Assembly: GCA_003491925.1 (NCBI GenBank)
Contig: DNAU01000116.1
Span: forward strand, 1-15,859
Direction: 5' to 3'
From: Chloroflexota bacterium
Lineage (GTDB): Bacteria > Chloroflexota > Dormibacteria > Aeolococcales > Aeolococcaceae
Length of the DNA: 15,859 nt
Shown here: positions 1-7,624 of the stretch, piece after piece
How positions within the stretch are numbered: the first letter of the stretch is position 1
How the letters are laid out: every line of letters begins with the position of its first letter
Notes under the pieces: generated by a model
Database searches by the model: none
The model's input: the letters and a program-made list of their open reading frames with translations, nothing else
Told to the model about the DNA's origin: nothing
Program-made: the position numbers and the translations under genes

Positions 1-21
1 ATTTCCGGGGCAGTGCACTAG
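1..21 (+). CDS. 3' end of a preceding gene (partial)
   Basis: Reading from base 1 gives six sense codons (ISGAVH) followed by TAG at 19-21, only two bases before the ATG of the next gene. That spacing is what an operon partner ending just upstream would show. Six codons are too few to identify a product or to exclude chance. Confidence 0.3.
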   Translation: MSGAVH

Positions 22-23
22 CC

Positions 24-644
24 ATGGCACACGAGACAACCGCCCGCGACCGCGCCGCCGCCGCGCACCGTGCACTCGCCCAGAGCGTCGAGGTGACTGA
101 CGGCGACGTACGCCTCACCGATTCCGCGAAGAACGCCATCAAGGCGCACGCCTACCTGAAGGCTCGAGCGCAGGTCGCCGACGCGCGACGCGAGCACGAG
201 GCGGTGGTCGCGGCTCAGCGCCGGGAACTGGAGCGGAACGCGTTCGGCTACCCGGCTGATCCGGACAGGTTCCGTGACGCCCTCAACGGCGCATCAGAGC
301 GGATCACCACCCGTACGCAGGCCGCAGCCGCCCTGCGTCGGGCCGAGCGGACCGGCGACGACCTCGCCGCGCACGCGGTCTTCGTGATCGCCGCAGAGAA
401 GGGCTTTGGCGACATTGTCGACTCGTACGCGGCTCGGCATCCTGAGAGTGGAAGCGCGCTCCAACGCCTCCGCGACCACGACGCCGCGGCCGACACGGTG
501 GCCGAGAAGTTGTTCTCCCCACTTCGCCCGCCTCAACTCCCGCGCGGGTTGCCGCCCAACGAGGATCGGCTGGCGCGGCTCGCGGCCGAAGCCCGCGCGT
601 CAGACCCGCCGAACCCCTTCGGCTTGCCGGCAGGGAGTCGTTAG
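24..644 (+). CDS. Hypothetical helical protein, possibly phage- or element-derived
   Basis: This 206-residue protein is not one I recognise. It is rich in Ala, Arg, Glu and Asp. Residues about 45-105 form a strongly helical, coiled-coil-like stretch, and residues about 150-206 are Pro-rich and probably disordered. No signal peptide, membrane segment or catalytic motif is visible. The ATG at 24 lies two bases after an in-frame stop of a possible upstream gene, which suggests co-transcription; no strong ribosome binding site is seen. Small, highly charged helical proteins like this are common as accessory structural or scaffold-type proteins in actinophages and integrated elements, but that is inference from composition only. 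Codon choice is GC-rich and consistent with real coding. It is separated from the following operon by about 130 bases that contain a promoter-like sequence, so the two are probably separate units. Confidence 0.6.
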   Translation: MAHETTARDRAAAAHRALAQSVEVTDGDVRLTDSAKNAIKAHAYLKARAQVADARREHEAVVAAQRRELERNAFGYPADPDRFRDALNGASERITTRTQAAAALRRAERTGDDLAAHAVFVIAAEKGFGDIVDSYAARHPESGSALQRLRDHDAAADTVAEKLFSPLRPPQLPRGLPPNEDRLARLAAEARASDPPNPFGLPAGSR

Positions 645-685
645 CGGCGGCTACGGACAGCTGCGAGCCGCCTGCCGCGCTGGGC

Positions 686-697
686 GCCCGCGCGGGC
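686..697. repeat. 12-bp GC palindrome upstream of the R-M promoter
   Basis: GCCCGCGCGGGC is a perfect palindrome in the gap between the first gene and the promoter-like sequence at 748-776. It could be the stem of a terminator for the upstream gene (no T-run follows) or an operator. In DNA this GC-rich it may also be chance. Confidence 0.25.
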
Positions 698-747
698 CGC
701 ATACTCGGCGCCGCCTTCGGCGTCGAATTCGTCACGGCCCCTCGAGC

Positions 748-776
748 TTGTAGCGCGGGACGAAACCTGATAGGGT
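748..776 (+). promoter_or_regulatory. Sigma-70-like promoter for the zinc-finger/methyltransferase/restriction operon
   Basis: TTGTAG (748-753) and TAGGGT (771-776) are separated by 17 bases, the optimal spacing for a housekeeping actinobacterial promoter. Transcription would start near 783, so the first gene would have a very short leader or be leaderless from GTG 785 or 791. No other good promoter is visible before the methyltransferase. This is prediction by eye. Confidence 0.4.
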
Positions 777-802
777 TGCGAGCCGTGCGTGTGGCTTCGC
801 CC

Positions 803-994
803 ATGGGCCATCTGAATTGCGCGAGCTGTAAACGGCCGATCGAGCGTTCGCCGACCGGCCGACCGCCCCGGTTCTGCTCTCCGGCGTGCCGGAAGGCCGC
901 CCATCGCCGCCGCCGGCAGGCGCTGCCGGAGGACACGGCACGGTCTCGGGCCGGCGGCCGGCGACCTCTCGCGCGACGTTCGGGATCGCCCTGA
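803..994 (+). CDS. Small zinc-finger protein coupled to the methyltransferase
   Basis: From ATG 803 this encodes 63 residues; GTG 785 or 791 or TTG 776 are alternative starts, and a leaderless GTG start would fit the promoter at 748-776. Four cysteines are spaced as a zinc-binding knuckle: C6-x2-C9 and C25-x3-C29, the second pair inside FCSPACRKAAHRRRR. Known small treble-clef and CGNR-like DNA-binding fingers show the same FCS-x2-C-R pattern followed by a basic helix. Nucleic-acid binding is therefore likely, but the target is unknown. The stop codon TGA (992-994) overlaps the ATG (994-996) of the methyltransferase by one base, so translation of the two is probably coupled. The methyltransferase has no clear ribosome binding site of its own, which supports this. 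A regulator of the restriction-modification operon, comparable in role to a controller protein, is a reasonable but untested idea. The tail after residue 40 is Arg/Ser-rich and low in complexity. Confidence 0.6.
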   Translation: MGHLNCASCKRPIERSPTGRPPRFCSPACRKAAHRRRRQALPEDTARSRAGGRRPLARRSGSP

Positions 995-2928
995 TGACGG
1001 AGCTGATCTGGGAGGGGAAATACGACAAAGACGGCCGGAAGGTAGCGCCCCTCCGAGTTGCACTCCCGTTCCAGACGGTCGAAACGGTCAACGAGTCTTC
1101 CCAGGACCGGCAACGCACACTCGATCTGTTTCAAGCTGCGAAGCCGTCTGAGTGGCGTAACCGGCTCATTTGGGGCGACAAGAAGTACGTCCTTCCGGCA
1201 CTGCTACAGGAGTTCGCTGGGGCGGTCGATCTGGTCTACATCGATCCGCCGTTCGCCACAGGGCAGGACTTCTCCCTGCCCATTACGGTGAACGGGGATG
1301 ACTTCGTGAAGCAGCCATCGATGATCGAGGTAAAGGCTTATCGCGACACGTGGGGCCGGGGCTTGGCGTCTTACCTGCAGTGGCTCTACGAGATGGCGAT
1401 CCAGCTTCACGAGCTCTTGGCGGTGACCGGGAGCCTTTACGTTCACCTCGATCCAGGTGTCTCTCACTTCGTTAAGGTGCTGCTCGACGAAGTCTTTGGA
1501 CCGGAGAACTTCCGGAATGAGATCGTCTGGAAGCGTAGCTCGGCTCATAGCGACAGCAAGAGGTGGGGAAGGATTCACGACGTTCTTCTCTATTACGCGA
1601 AGAGCGCCACTACACCGTTCCTAGTGCCGCGCGTTGCGCTGGACCCGACCTATGTGGAGAAGGTCTACACGCGAGTCGACGAGGCAGGCAGGCGCTACCG
1701 TTTGGACAACATCAGCGCGCCGGGTGGCCGCGGACCCATTTACGAGTGGGGCGGCAAGACCCAGGCGTGGCGTTTCACAAAGGAGAAGATGGAGGCCCTT
1801 CACCGAGAGGGGCGGATCAAGACGTACCCGGACGGACGGGCCATGATCAATGCGTACGTGCGATATCTCGACGAGAACGAGGGCCAGCCGGTTCAGGACT
1901 GGTGGGACGACGTCGGTGTGATCGCTGCTCCTTCCCATGAACGGGTAGGTTATCCAACGCAGAAGCCCTTGGTCTTGCTCACCCGTATCATCGAGGCGGC
2001 GACTAAGGAGGGCGACCTGGTCCTCGACTGTGTGTGCGGATCAGGGACGACTGGTGTGGCTGCGGAAAGGCTCGGACGCCGATGGATCGTCGCGGACCTC
2101 GGGCGATTCGCGGTGCACACCACACGCAAGCGGCTGCTATCGGTGGAGGAAGTCAAGCCGTTCGTAGTTCAGAACCTCGGGAAATACGAGCGCCAGGTCT
2201 GGCAGGCCGCTGAATTCGGGGAGGATGCGCAGGCGCGGACAGTCGCTTACCGGCGCTTCATCCTTGATCTCTACAAGGCGAAGTACCTCGAGGGATACGT
2301 CTGGCTGCATGGGGTTAAGCAGGGCCGCATGGTGCACGTGGGCACTGTAGATGCGCCGGTGACGGTCGGCGATGTGAAGCAGATCGCGGGGGATTTCGGC
2401 AAGGCACTGGGGACGGGTGAGGATGCCCCCACCATGCGGGCGGTTGACGTCCTCGGCTGGGATTTCGCTTTCGAGCTAAATGAGTTGGCAAAGCAAACTG
2501 CGGAGCGCGCAGGTCTTGACGTTCGGTTCCTCCGAATTCCGCGGGAGGTGCTTGACAAGCGGGCTGTAGAGCAAGGCGATGTGAGGTTCTTCGAGCTGGC
2601 CGCGCTCGGCGTTGAGGTGACGCGGAAGGGGCGGGCGGTGACCATGCAGCTTAGCGACTTCGTAATCCCGATCGATGACGTGCCGGAAGAGGTGCAAAGG
2701 GCGATCACGGACTGGTCGCAGTGGATCGACTACTGGGCTGTCGATTGGGATAACAAGAGCGACACGTTCCACAACGAGTGGCAGGCCTACCGAACGCGAA
2801 AGGAGCCCACATTGCCGAAGTCAGCCGCGCACGAGTACGATGCGGCCGGGACCTACCAGGTGGTGGTGAAGGTCATCGACATCCTCGGCAACGACACGAC
2901 GAAGACGCTGAAGGTTGAGGTCCCGTAG
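994..2928 (+). CDS. Site-specific DNA methyltransferase, Type III-like Mod (beta class)
   Basis: This 644-residue protein transfers a methyl group from S-adenosylmethionine to DNA, probably to adenine N6. Motif IV is DPPF at residues 84-87 (in VYIDPPFATG). It precedes the SAM-binding motif I, DCVCGSGTT, at about 345-353. That order defines beta-class (N4/N6) enzymes such as Type III Mod subunits. YPTQKPLVLLTRII at about 320-333 is the typical motif X region just before motif I. The segment between them (about 100-320) should hold the target recognition region. Residues about 605-643 form a short beta-rich tail (HEYDAAGTYQVVVKVIDILG) resembling a PKD-type fold. I chose ATG 994 because it overlaps the zinc-finger stop codon; an in-frame ATG at 886 would add only low-complexity residues read from the zinc-finger gene in another frame. 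The restriction subunit starts three bases after the stop codon. Confidence 0.9.
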   Translation: MTELIWEGKYDKDGRKVAPLRVALPFQTVETVNESSQDRQRTLDLFQAAKPSEWRNRLIWGDKKYVLPALLQEFAGAVDLVYIDPPFATGQDFSLPITVNGDDFVKQPSMIEVKAYRDTWGRGLASYLQWLYEMAIQLHELLAVTGSLYVHLDPGVSHFVKVLLDEVFGPENFRNEIVWKRSSAHSDSKRWGRIHDVLLYYAKSATTPFLVPRVALDPTYVEKVYTRVDEAGRRYRLDNISAPGGRGPIYEWGGKTQAWRFTKEKMEALHREGRIKTYPDGRAMINAYVRYLDENEGQPVQDWWDDVGVIAAPSHERVGYPTQKPLVLLTRIIEAATKEGDLVLDCVCGSGTTGVAAERLGRRWIVADLGRFAVHTTRKRLLSVEEVKPFVVQNLGKYERQVWQAAEFGEDAQARTVAYRRFILDLYKAKYLEGYVWLHGVKQGRMVHVGTVDAPVTVGDVKQIAGDFGKALGTGEDAPTMRAVDVLGWDFAFELNELAKQTAERAGLDVRFLRIPREVLDKRAVEQGDVRFFELAALGVEVTRKGRAVTMQLSDFVIPIDDVPEEVQRAITDWSQWIDYWAVDWDNKSDTFHNEWQAYRTRKEPTLPKSAAHEYDAAGTYQVVVKVIDILGNDTTKTLKVEVP

Positions 2929-2931
2929 TCG

Positions 2932-5499
2932 GTGGCCCGCCGCCAGCGAGGTGACATCGAAGAACCGAGCCTTCTGGAGGCGCGGGTGACGACGGCGCCG
3001 TGCGTGCCGGCCGTCCGCAAGGCTGTAGGGCAGTGGCGAGCCGAGCGCTACAAGGGTGCCAGCCCGACGAGCAAGCTCCTCCTGGACTACTGGTTCAGAA
3101 CAGATCATCGGCTCGCGAGTGGCGGTGGATTTCGGTACCATCCGGCGCAACGGGAGGCGATCGAGTCCCTGATCTACGTGTATGAGGTCGCCGGGACGCG
3201 GCGGCACCGGGACCTGCTGGAGCGCTTTGCTCCGAACCTTCCGGGCATCCACGTGCTGCAGCACGACCTGTTCGCCCGGTACTGCGTGAAGATGGCGACG
3301 GGCAGCGGCAAGACCAAGGTTATTGCCCTGGCGGTCGCGTGGCAGTACTTTAATGCCGTCGCCGAGGGTCGCGAGGGGTTTGCCCGGACGTTCCTGGTGT
3401 TGGCGCCGAACGTCATCGTTTTCGAGCGCCTCCGGGCTGACTTCGCGGGTGGCCGCATCTTCCGTCTTGACCCGATCGTTCCGCCCGAGCTTGAGGTGTT
3501 CTGGGACTTCGACTGTTACGTGCGTGGGGAGCAGGAGCGAGCGAGCTCCCAAGGAGCCCTGTATCTCACGAACATCCAGCAGTTCTACGAGCGCCCGGGC
3601 AGTTCCGACGGCGATGAGCCGGAGGAGATGCAGGCTGTCCTGGGGCCGAAACCGCCAGTCGGGGACGGGCAGGCAGACGACTTTGACCGCCGCATCGCAG
3701 AACGCGGCGGGCCGTGCGTGGTGCTCAACGATGAGGGACACCACACGCACGACGAGGACAGTGAGTGGAACAGGGTGGTGCGTCGGTTGCACGAGCAGGT
3801 ATCTGGAGGGTTGGCTGGGCAGCTGGACTTCTCGGCCACGCCGCGCTACCCCAAGGGCGGACTGTTCACCTGGACAATCTGTGACTATCCGCTGAAGCAG
3901 GCGATCATCGATAACGTCGTCAAGCGTCCAATGAAGGGCATGACCACCGGAATCGGGGAGCAGCCCTCCGACGTTGCGAGCGTGCGCTACCAGGCATACC
4001 TGACAGCGGGCGTGGAGCGGTGGCGCGAGTATCGGGACCTGCTCGTCGGGCTGGGCAAGAAGCCGATCCTCTTCGTGATGCTGAACAGCACCTCCGAAGC
4101 CGAGGACGTTGGCGACTACCTTCGAGTGAAGTATCCAGAGGAGTTCGGCGGCGAAAGACTGCTGATCATCCATACGGACAAGAGCGGCGAGATCTCGAAG
4201 CGCGACCTTGACAAAGCGCGCGAGGTCGCGCGGCGCGTCGACGAGGGAGAGAGCCCGGTCAACGCGATCGTGAGCGTGCTCATGCTGCGCGAGGGCTGGG
4301 ACGTGCAGAACGTAACCGTGATCGTCGGCCTCCGCCCGTACACGTCAAAGGCGAACATCCTGCCGGAACAGACCATCGGGCGCGGGCTACGGCTGATGTT
4401 CGGCGGCGTGGCTGCGCAGTATACGGAGCGGGTGGATGTGATCGGAAACGCAGCCTTCCTGAAATTCGTGGACCAGCTCGAGCGCGAGGAAGATATCACC
4501 CTAGATACGTTTGACCTGAAGGAGCCGCTAGTCATCAAGACTATCGCGCCCGACCTGGCCAAGTTGGAGCGCGACATCACCATTCCGATCCTGAGCCCGA
4601 TTCTGGCTCGCAAGAAGACGCTGGCCGAGGAGATTGCTGCGCTCGACGTCGAGAGCTTCGCCTGCCCGGTCTTGCCGCGGAAGCCGGGGGACAAAGCGGC
4701 CCGGAGCTTCCGCTACGAGGGCAAGGACATCATCACCCTGGAGAAGATCGTCGAGCGCGAGTACACGATTCCGGAGCCAAGGACGGCTGAGGAGGTCATT
4801 TCCTACTACGCGAAGCGGATCGCCCAGGACGTGAAGTTGCCGACGCAGTTCGCCGCCCTCGCACCGAAAGTACGCGAGTTCCTCGAGACCAAGGCGTTCG
4901 GCGAGCGAGTCGAACTTAGTTCACCGGCCATGATCAAGGCGATCTCGACGCCGGTCGCGGGCTACCTCACCGTCAAAACGTTCGCAGGCGCGCTTCGAGG
5001 GCTGGTAGTCGAAGAGCTGGCCCCGACCCTGCAGGGGGAGGGAAGGAAGCTCTCGGACACCGAGGGTTACCCGTTCTCGCGGCCGACGTTCTCGGCGAGC
5101 AAGACGATCTTCAACTTGGTGGCTGCGGGGAACGAGTACGAGGCTGATTTCGCACGCTTCCTGGAAGACTGCTCTGACGTGACGGCGTTTGCCAAGCTTC
5201 CGCCCACCTCGCGGCTGCCCTTCTCGATCGAGTACACCGACAACGCGACCAATCTTCGGTACTACGAACCTGACTTCGTGGCGGTCTTATCCCAGGGAGC
5301 GCACTGGCTGATCGAGACGAAGGGCCGGGAGGACCTGGATGTTGTCCACAAGGACCGTGCTGCGCGCATCTGGTGCGAGAACGCAGCGCTGCTCACGGGC
5401 GTTCCGTGGCGGTACGTGAAAGTGCCCCAGGCAGAGTTCGCGAAGCTCCGGGCCGGCGACTTCAGCGAGTTGGCAGTCGCGTTTGCGGAGGAGCCATGA
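2932..5499 (+). CDS. Type III-like restriction subunit: SF2 helicase plus PD-(D/E)XK nuclease
   Basis: This 855-residue protein is the DNA-translocating and cleaving partner of the methyltransferase. Helicase motifs in order are: a Q-like region FRYHPAQREAIESL (about 67-80), Walker A ATGSGKT (122-128), DEGHH as motif II (267-271), SATPRY (301-306), a second RecA-like domain from about 375, and motif VI QTIGRGLRLMF (480-490). The C-terminal nuclease core is PD (780-781) followed by ETK (795-797) in HWLIETKGRED, a complete PD-(D/E)XK site. The layout matches large restriction subunits paired with Mod-like enzymes (NCBI uses the name BPTD_3080 family for similar proteins, from memory). The start is GTG 2932, four bases past the methyltransferase stop TAG, with GAGG about 11 bases upstream. 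All motifs look intact, so the pair is probably active. A short reading frame begins at an ATGA overlap with its stop codon. Confidence 0.9.
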   Translation: MARRQRGDIEEPSLLEARVTTAPCVPAVRKAVGQWRAERYKGASPTSKLLLDYWFRTDHRLASGGGFRYHPAQREAIESLIYVYEVAGTRRHRDLLERFAPNLPGIHVLQHDLFARYCVKMATGSGKTKVIALAVAWQYFNAVAEGREGFARTFLVLAPNVIVFERLRADFAGGRIFRLDPIVPPELEVFWDFDCYVRGEQERASSQGALYLTNIQQFYERPGSSDGDEPEEMQAVLGPKPPVGDGQADDFDRRIAERGGPCVVLNDEGHHTHDEDSEWNRVVRRLHEQVSGGLAGQLDFSATPRYPKGGLFTWTICDYPLKQAIIDNVVKRPMKGMTTGIGEQPSDVASVRYQAYLTAGVERWREYRDLLVGLGKKPILFVMLNSTSEAEDVGDYLRVKYPEEFGGERLLIIHTDKSGEISKRDLDKAREVARRVDEGESPVNAIVSVLMLREGWDVQNVTVIVGLRPYTSKANILPEQTIGRGLRLMFGGVAAQYTERVDVIGNAAFLKFVDQLEREEDITLDTFDLKEPLVIKTIAPDLAKLERDITIPILSPILARKKTLAEEIAALDVESFACPVLPRKPGDKAARSFRYEGKDIITLEKIVEREYTIPEPRTAEEVISYYAKRIAQDVKLPTQFAALAPKVREFLETKAFGERVELSSPAMIKAISTPVAGYLTVKTFAGALRGLVVEELAPTLQGEGRKLSDTEGYPFSRPTFSASKTIFNLVAAGNEYEADFARFLEDCSDVTAFAKLPPTSRLPFSIEYTDNATNLRYYEPDFVAVLSQGAHWLIETKGREDLDVVHKDRAARIWCENAALLTGVPWRYVKVPQAEFAKLRAGDFSELAVAFAEEP

Positions 5500-5690
5500 G
5501 GGAAGGGTCCGCGATGGCGTTCGGGGGGCGATCACGTGTGGAGGATCGAGGAGATTGTCGCGCTACCGGGCTGAGGAACCTTCCAGGACGGGCTACCGGA
5601 GTGCCGGTGGCTGCGGGCTGCTCCTGACAAGCCTGTGACTTTGACCCTTATCGAGGTCTCAGGAGCTCCGGGACCCGTATCAAGCCAGCA
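5496..5690 (+). pseudogene. Possible decayed third gene of the restriction operon
   Basis: An ATG at 5496 overlaps the restriction gene stop as ATGA, the usual signature of a coupled next gene. The frame from it runs only 43 codons to a TGA ending at 5627 and has an unconvincing composition. If one base is removed from the run of six G at 5523-5528, the frame switches to one reading DHVWRIEEIVALPG, then an in-frame TGA, then GTFQDGLPECRWLRAAPDKP and VTLTLIEV before it runs into the 3' end of the convergent PIN gene. That frame looks far more protein-like. Two defects, a frameshift at a homopolymer and a nonsense codon, would make this a remnant. I do not recognise the family. Alternatives are chance, or a sequencing error at the G run plus a real short protein. 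Confidence 0.3.
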
Positions 5691-6103
5691 ATCGTGAAGT
5701 CGTCGTCGAAACTGAAGGCATTCGCGATGCCGAGGTCCATCATAACGGCCATGCTGACCGCATCGGTGAGGGTCAGCTTGACGTCCCTGTAGCGGTCAAG
5801 CAGGGATCGTGCCGTCTGCTCGTGCGCATCGTGGGGCCGGATGACCGTCACTGGGGACGAGATGACCGTCGCGAGGAATCTGCGCGCAGGTTTGATCCCC
5901 AAGCCATGGAGGAGGAGGCGGTGCGATTCGTAGATGACGGGTGAAGTGGTGAAGAACGGCAAGCGCTGGTCAGTAATGGTCTGCAGATACGCCTGCGCTA
6001 TGTCATGCGATTCGTCGTCCGCATCCGCCAGGGCAACGTAGGCACCGGTGTCAAACAACACCGCATGGGCACGAAGGGACCGCCCAATCTTAGGCATAGC
6101 CAT
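5648..6103 (-). CDS. PIN-domain ribonuclease (VapC-like toxin)
   Basis: The protein has 151 residues, the normal size for a PIN domain. It should be a metal-dependent ribonuclease, usually the toxin of a toxin-antitoxin pair. The acidic residues expected at the active site are visible: D18 in LFDTGAYVALAD, E59 in SPVIYESHRLL, D114 in LTLTDAVSMAVM, and an aspartate cluster at 133-135 in FSFDDDF. The start is ATG 6103, preceded by GGGGA about seven bases upstream; ATG 6097 is an alternative. It is the last gene of a - strand unit, 21 bases after a 90-residue protein that does not look like a VapB antitoxin. Its 3' end points at the restriction operon and leaves only about 150 bases between them. 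The family assignment is solid. The partner, the RNA target and whether it works as a toxin are not visible in the sequence. Confidence 0.85.
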   Translation of the reverse strand: MAMPKIGRSLRAHAVLFDTGAYVALADADDESHDIAQAYLQTITDQRLPFFTTSPVIYESHRLLLHGLGIKPARRFLATVISSPVTVIRPHDAHEQTARSLLDRYRDVKLTLTDAVSMAVMMDLGIANAFSFDDDFTIAGLIRVPELLRPR

Positions 6104-6124
6104 CGGCGATCCCCGGGGAAGGGA

Positions 6125-6397
6125 TTAGACGATGTTCGCGGCGGCCTCTTCGGTGCCCGACCATTGCACCAGGCCTGGCTCGCCGGTCACCGCCGGCCAG
6201 AGCGTGGGTCCGGGTCCCCTGTCAAGCACGAACAGCTCGCCTCCGACGAAGAGGGTGTCGATCTCCCTAACCGGCTCCTCTGTCGGCCTGACTGGGCCGT
6301 AGAAGAGGGACTGTTCGATGTCGAGTGTGGAGAATGTGCGCGTCTCCGACGCAGATTGGAGGGGGACGTTCTCGGTGCTGGTCCAGTCGCTAGGCAT
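6125..6397 (-). CDS. Small protein of unknown function between protease and PIN genes
   Basis: From ATG 6397 this encodes 90 residues and ends with TAA. The start overlaps the end of the upstream protease gene by 8 nt (ATGCCTAG), and the stop lies 21 bases before the PIN start, so all three are probably translated from one message. I do not recognise the family. It is acidic, with FSTLDIEQSLFYGPV around residues 22-36 and DTLFVGGELFVLDRG around 47-61; this suggests a small mixed alpha/beta or beta-rich fold. None of the usual antitoxin DNA-binding folds (ribbon-helix-helix, AbrB, Phd, helix-turn-helix) is evident. Its place directly before a PIN gene is where an antitoxin would normally sit. 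It may be an atypical antitoxin or an adaptor or substrate of the protease. A longer reading frame starting at 6457 exists, but it lies inside the protease gene. Confidence 0.65.
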   Translation of the reverse strand: MPSDWTSTENVPLQSASETRTFSTLDIEQSLFYGPVRPTEEPVREIDTLFVGGELFVLDRGPGPTLWPAVTGEPGLVQWSGTEEAAANIV

Positions 6398-7475
6398 ACG
6401 TTTCCTCCACATCATCGTCTGCGCGCACCCATCCGGTCCGATCCAATCCGTAGTCATACAGGCGACCGGGCCACTGGTCGAGCGGCACCATCTGACCGAC
6501 AGGGACCTGCACCTGCACGCCAGGCGGGAACTTGGGGCGTTGCGACACGTGCAGGTCCGTGAGATTGACGTAGCACCGCTCCGTGGTCTCGAGTATTCCT
6601 CCCAAGACCCTTAGGGATAGGGACGGTTCATTGGCGATAGCCGCCGGGAGCTCGTAGCGCTCACGCAGCTTGAGGTCGCTCTTGTAGGCATCGAAGAGCG
6701 CGCGGATAGCAGAGGCTAACTCCGGCTTCGGCTCGACGACCATGTTGCCGAGAAGGTCGCGAGCTTCCCTTCGGGAGATGAAGTGAAGGTGCGTGTAGAA
6801 GCGGGTGGTGAGGGCGTCCACAGCGCCCTCGACGTCTTCCTTGGTCAGGGAGCTGTTCCCCGCCAGCAGCTCTCGTCCAAGCTTGCGGATGAGCAGCGAG
6901 ACGCGTTGGATGTTGCCGAGCGCCAGGGGATGGATCTGCGCGGTGAGCTGCTTGAAGACCTCGACCTTGTGGTCCTCGTACCGAAGGCCGGCCAGGTCGC
7001 GGGCGAGGTCGAAGTACGCGGCCACGTCCTCGACGCTGATCCCCAGCTGCGCCTGCGGGTTGCCGGGGTCCCGAGGGTTGAACGGATTGCCCGTCGTCGG
7101 GTCTATGGGGCTCAGCTCGGAGAAGTCGTCCATGACGATTTCGCGGGCGCCCAGGCAGACGAGGGTCCCCGCGCTGTGGGCCCTGAAGGGAACGATGACG
7201 CCCAAAGTCTTGCAACGCGCGCGGAGCGCGCTGACCAGGGGCCACACGCTCTCGATCGCCCCGCCGCGAGTGTGGAGGACGAGATCCAGGCGATCGACCC
7301 GTTCCCAGTCGCGGATGAGCTCAATGACCCAGGGGTGAATCTCCTGCATGGGCGGGTTGAAGCCCGGCACCCCGGGCGGGAACGTCTCCCGGTCCGACAG
7401 GACGTAGCTGACCACGCGGGAGCCCCTGACCCGCTCCAGGTCGGCGATGCGGGCGCGCCGCTCTGCGATGCTCAC
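6390..7475 (-). CDS. SDH-type Clp-fold serine proteinase
   Basis: This 361-residue protein matches the SDH/SppA-like Clp-fold peptidase family (serine dehydrogenase proteinase type, PF01972 from memory). The oxyanion-region motif is LVLHTRGGAIES at about 65-76. The nucleophile is S101 in PFRAHSAGTLVCLGA, followed by the conserved EIVMDDFSELSPIDP block at about 112-126. The C-terminal half (about 150-361) is mostly helical with no recognised domain; it may mediate oligomerisation or substrate choice. There is no signal peptide and no clear membrane segment, so it is probably cytoplasmic or peripheral. The start is GTG 7475 with AGGTGA seven bases upstream. It is the first gene of the unit and overlaps the next gene by 8 nt. 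Related proteases occur next to defence genes, and one role could be to process or degrade the neighbouring small protein. That role is inference only. Confidence 0.85.
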   Translation of the reverse strand: MSIAERRARIADLERVRGSRVVSYVLSDRETFPPGVPGFNPPMQEIHPWVIELIRDWERVDRLDLVLHTRGGAIESVWPLVSALRARCKTLGVIVPFRAHSAGTLVCLGAREIVMDDFSELSPIDPTTGNPFNPRDPGNPQAQLGISVEDVAAYFDLARDLAGLRYEDHKVEVFKQLTAQIHPLALGNIQRVSLLIRKLGRELLAGNSSLTKEDVEGAVDALTTRFYTHLHFISRREARDLLGNMVVEPKPELASAIRALFDAYKSDLKLRERYELPAAIANEPSLSLRVLGGILETTERCYVNLTDLHVSQRPKFPPGVQVQVPVGQMVPLDQWPGRLYDYGLDRTGWVRADDDVEETYA

Positions 7476-7594
7476 GATGGGTTCACCTGGAGGGAGTTTC
7501 GGTCGCGCGACATCTCCGCGGTCGGCCGAACGGGTAACGGCCGCGCACCGAAATTCGCCCCCATGCCCCTCCCCGCCTCCTTCACCTTGGGGTC

Positions 7595-7624
7595 AGCATA
7601 GCAGCGGCTCACGGCGGATGTCCG
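7595..7624 (-). promoter_or_regulatory. Candidate promoter of the protease/small protein/PIN operon
   Basis: On the - strand CGGACA (7624-7619) and TATGCT (7600-7595) are 18 bases apart, giving a reasonable -35/-10 pair about 120 bases before the GTG 7475 start. No better pair is visible nearer. The leader in between holds AGGTGA just before the start codon. Confidence 0.35.

Noticed and set aside
886..993. Upstream start for the methyltransferase giving 680 residues
   Set aside because: The extra 36 residues are Pro/Gly/Arg-rich and lie wholly inside the zinc-finger gene in another frame. ATG 994 with TGATG coupling is far more natural.
304..1134. 276-residue - strand frame across the first gene, promoter and zinc-finger gene
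   Set aside because: Arg/Ala/Pro-dominated composition and no motif. It spans two more convincing + strand genes and their promoter.
2821..4173. 450-residue - strand frame opposite the restriction gene
   Set aside because: It is a shadow of the restriction gene's GC-biased codons. The opposite strand carries all helicase motifs, and this frame has none.
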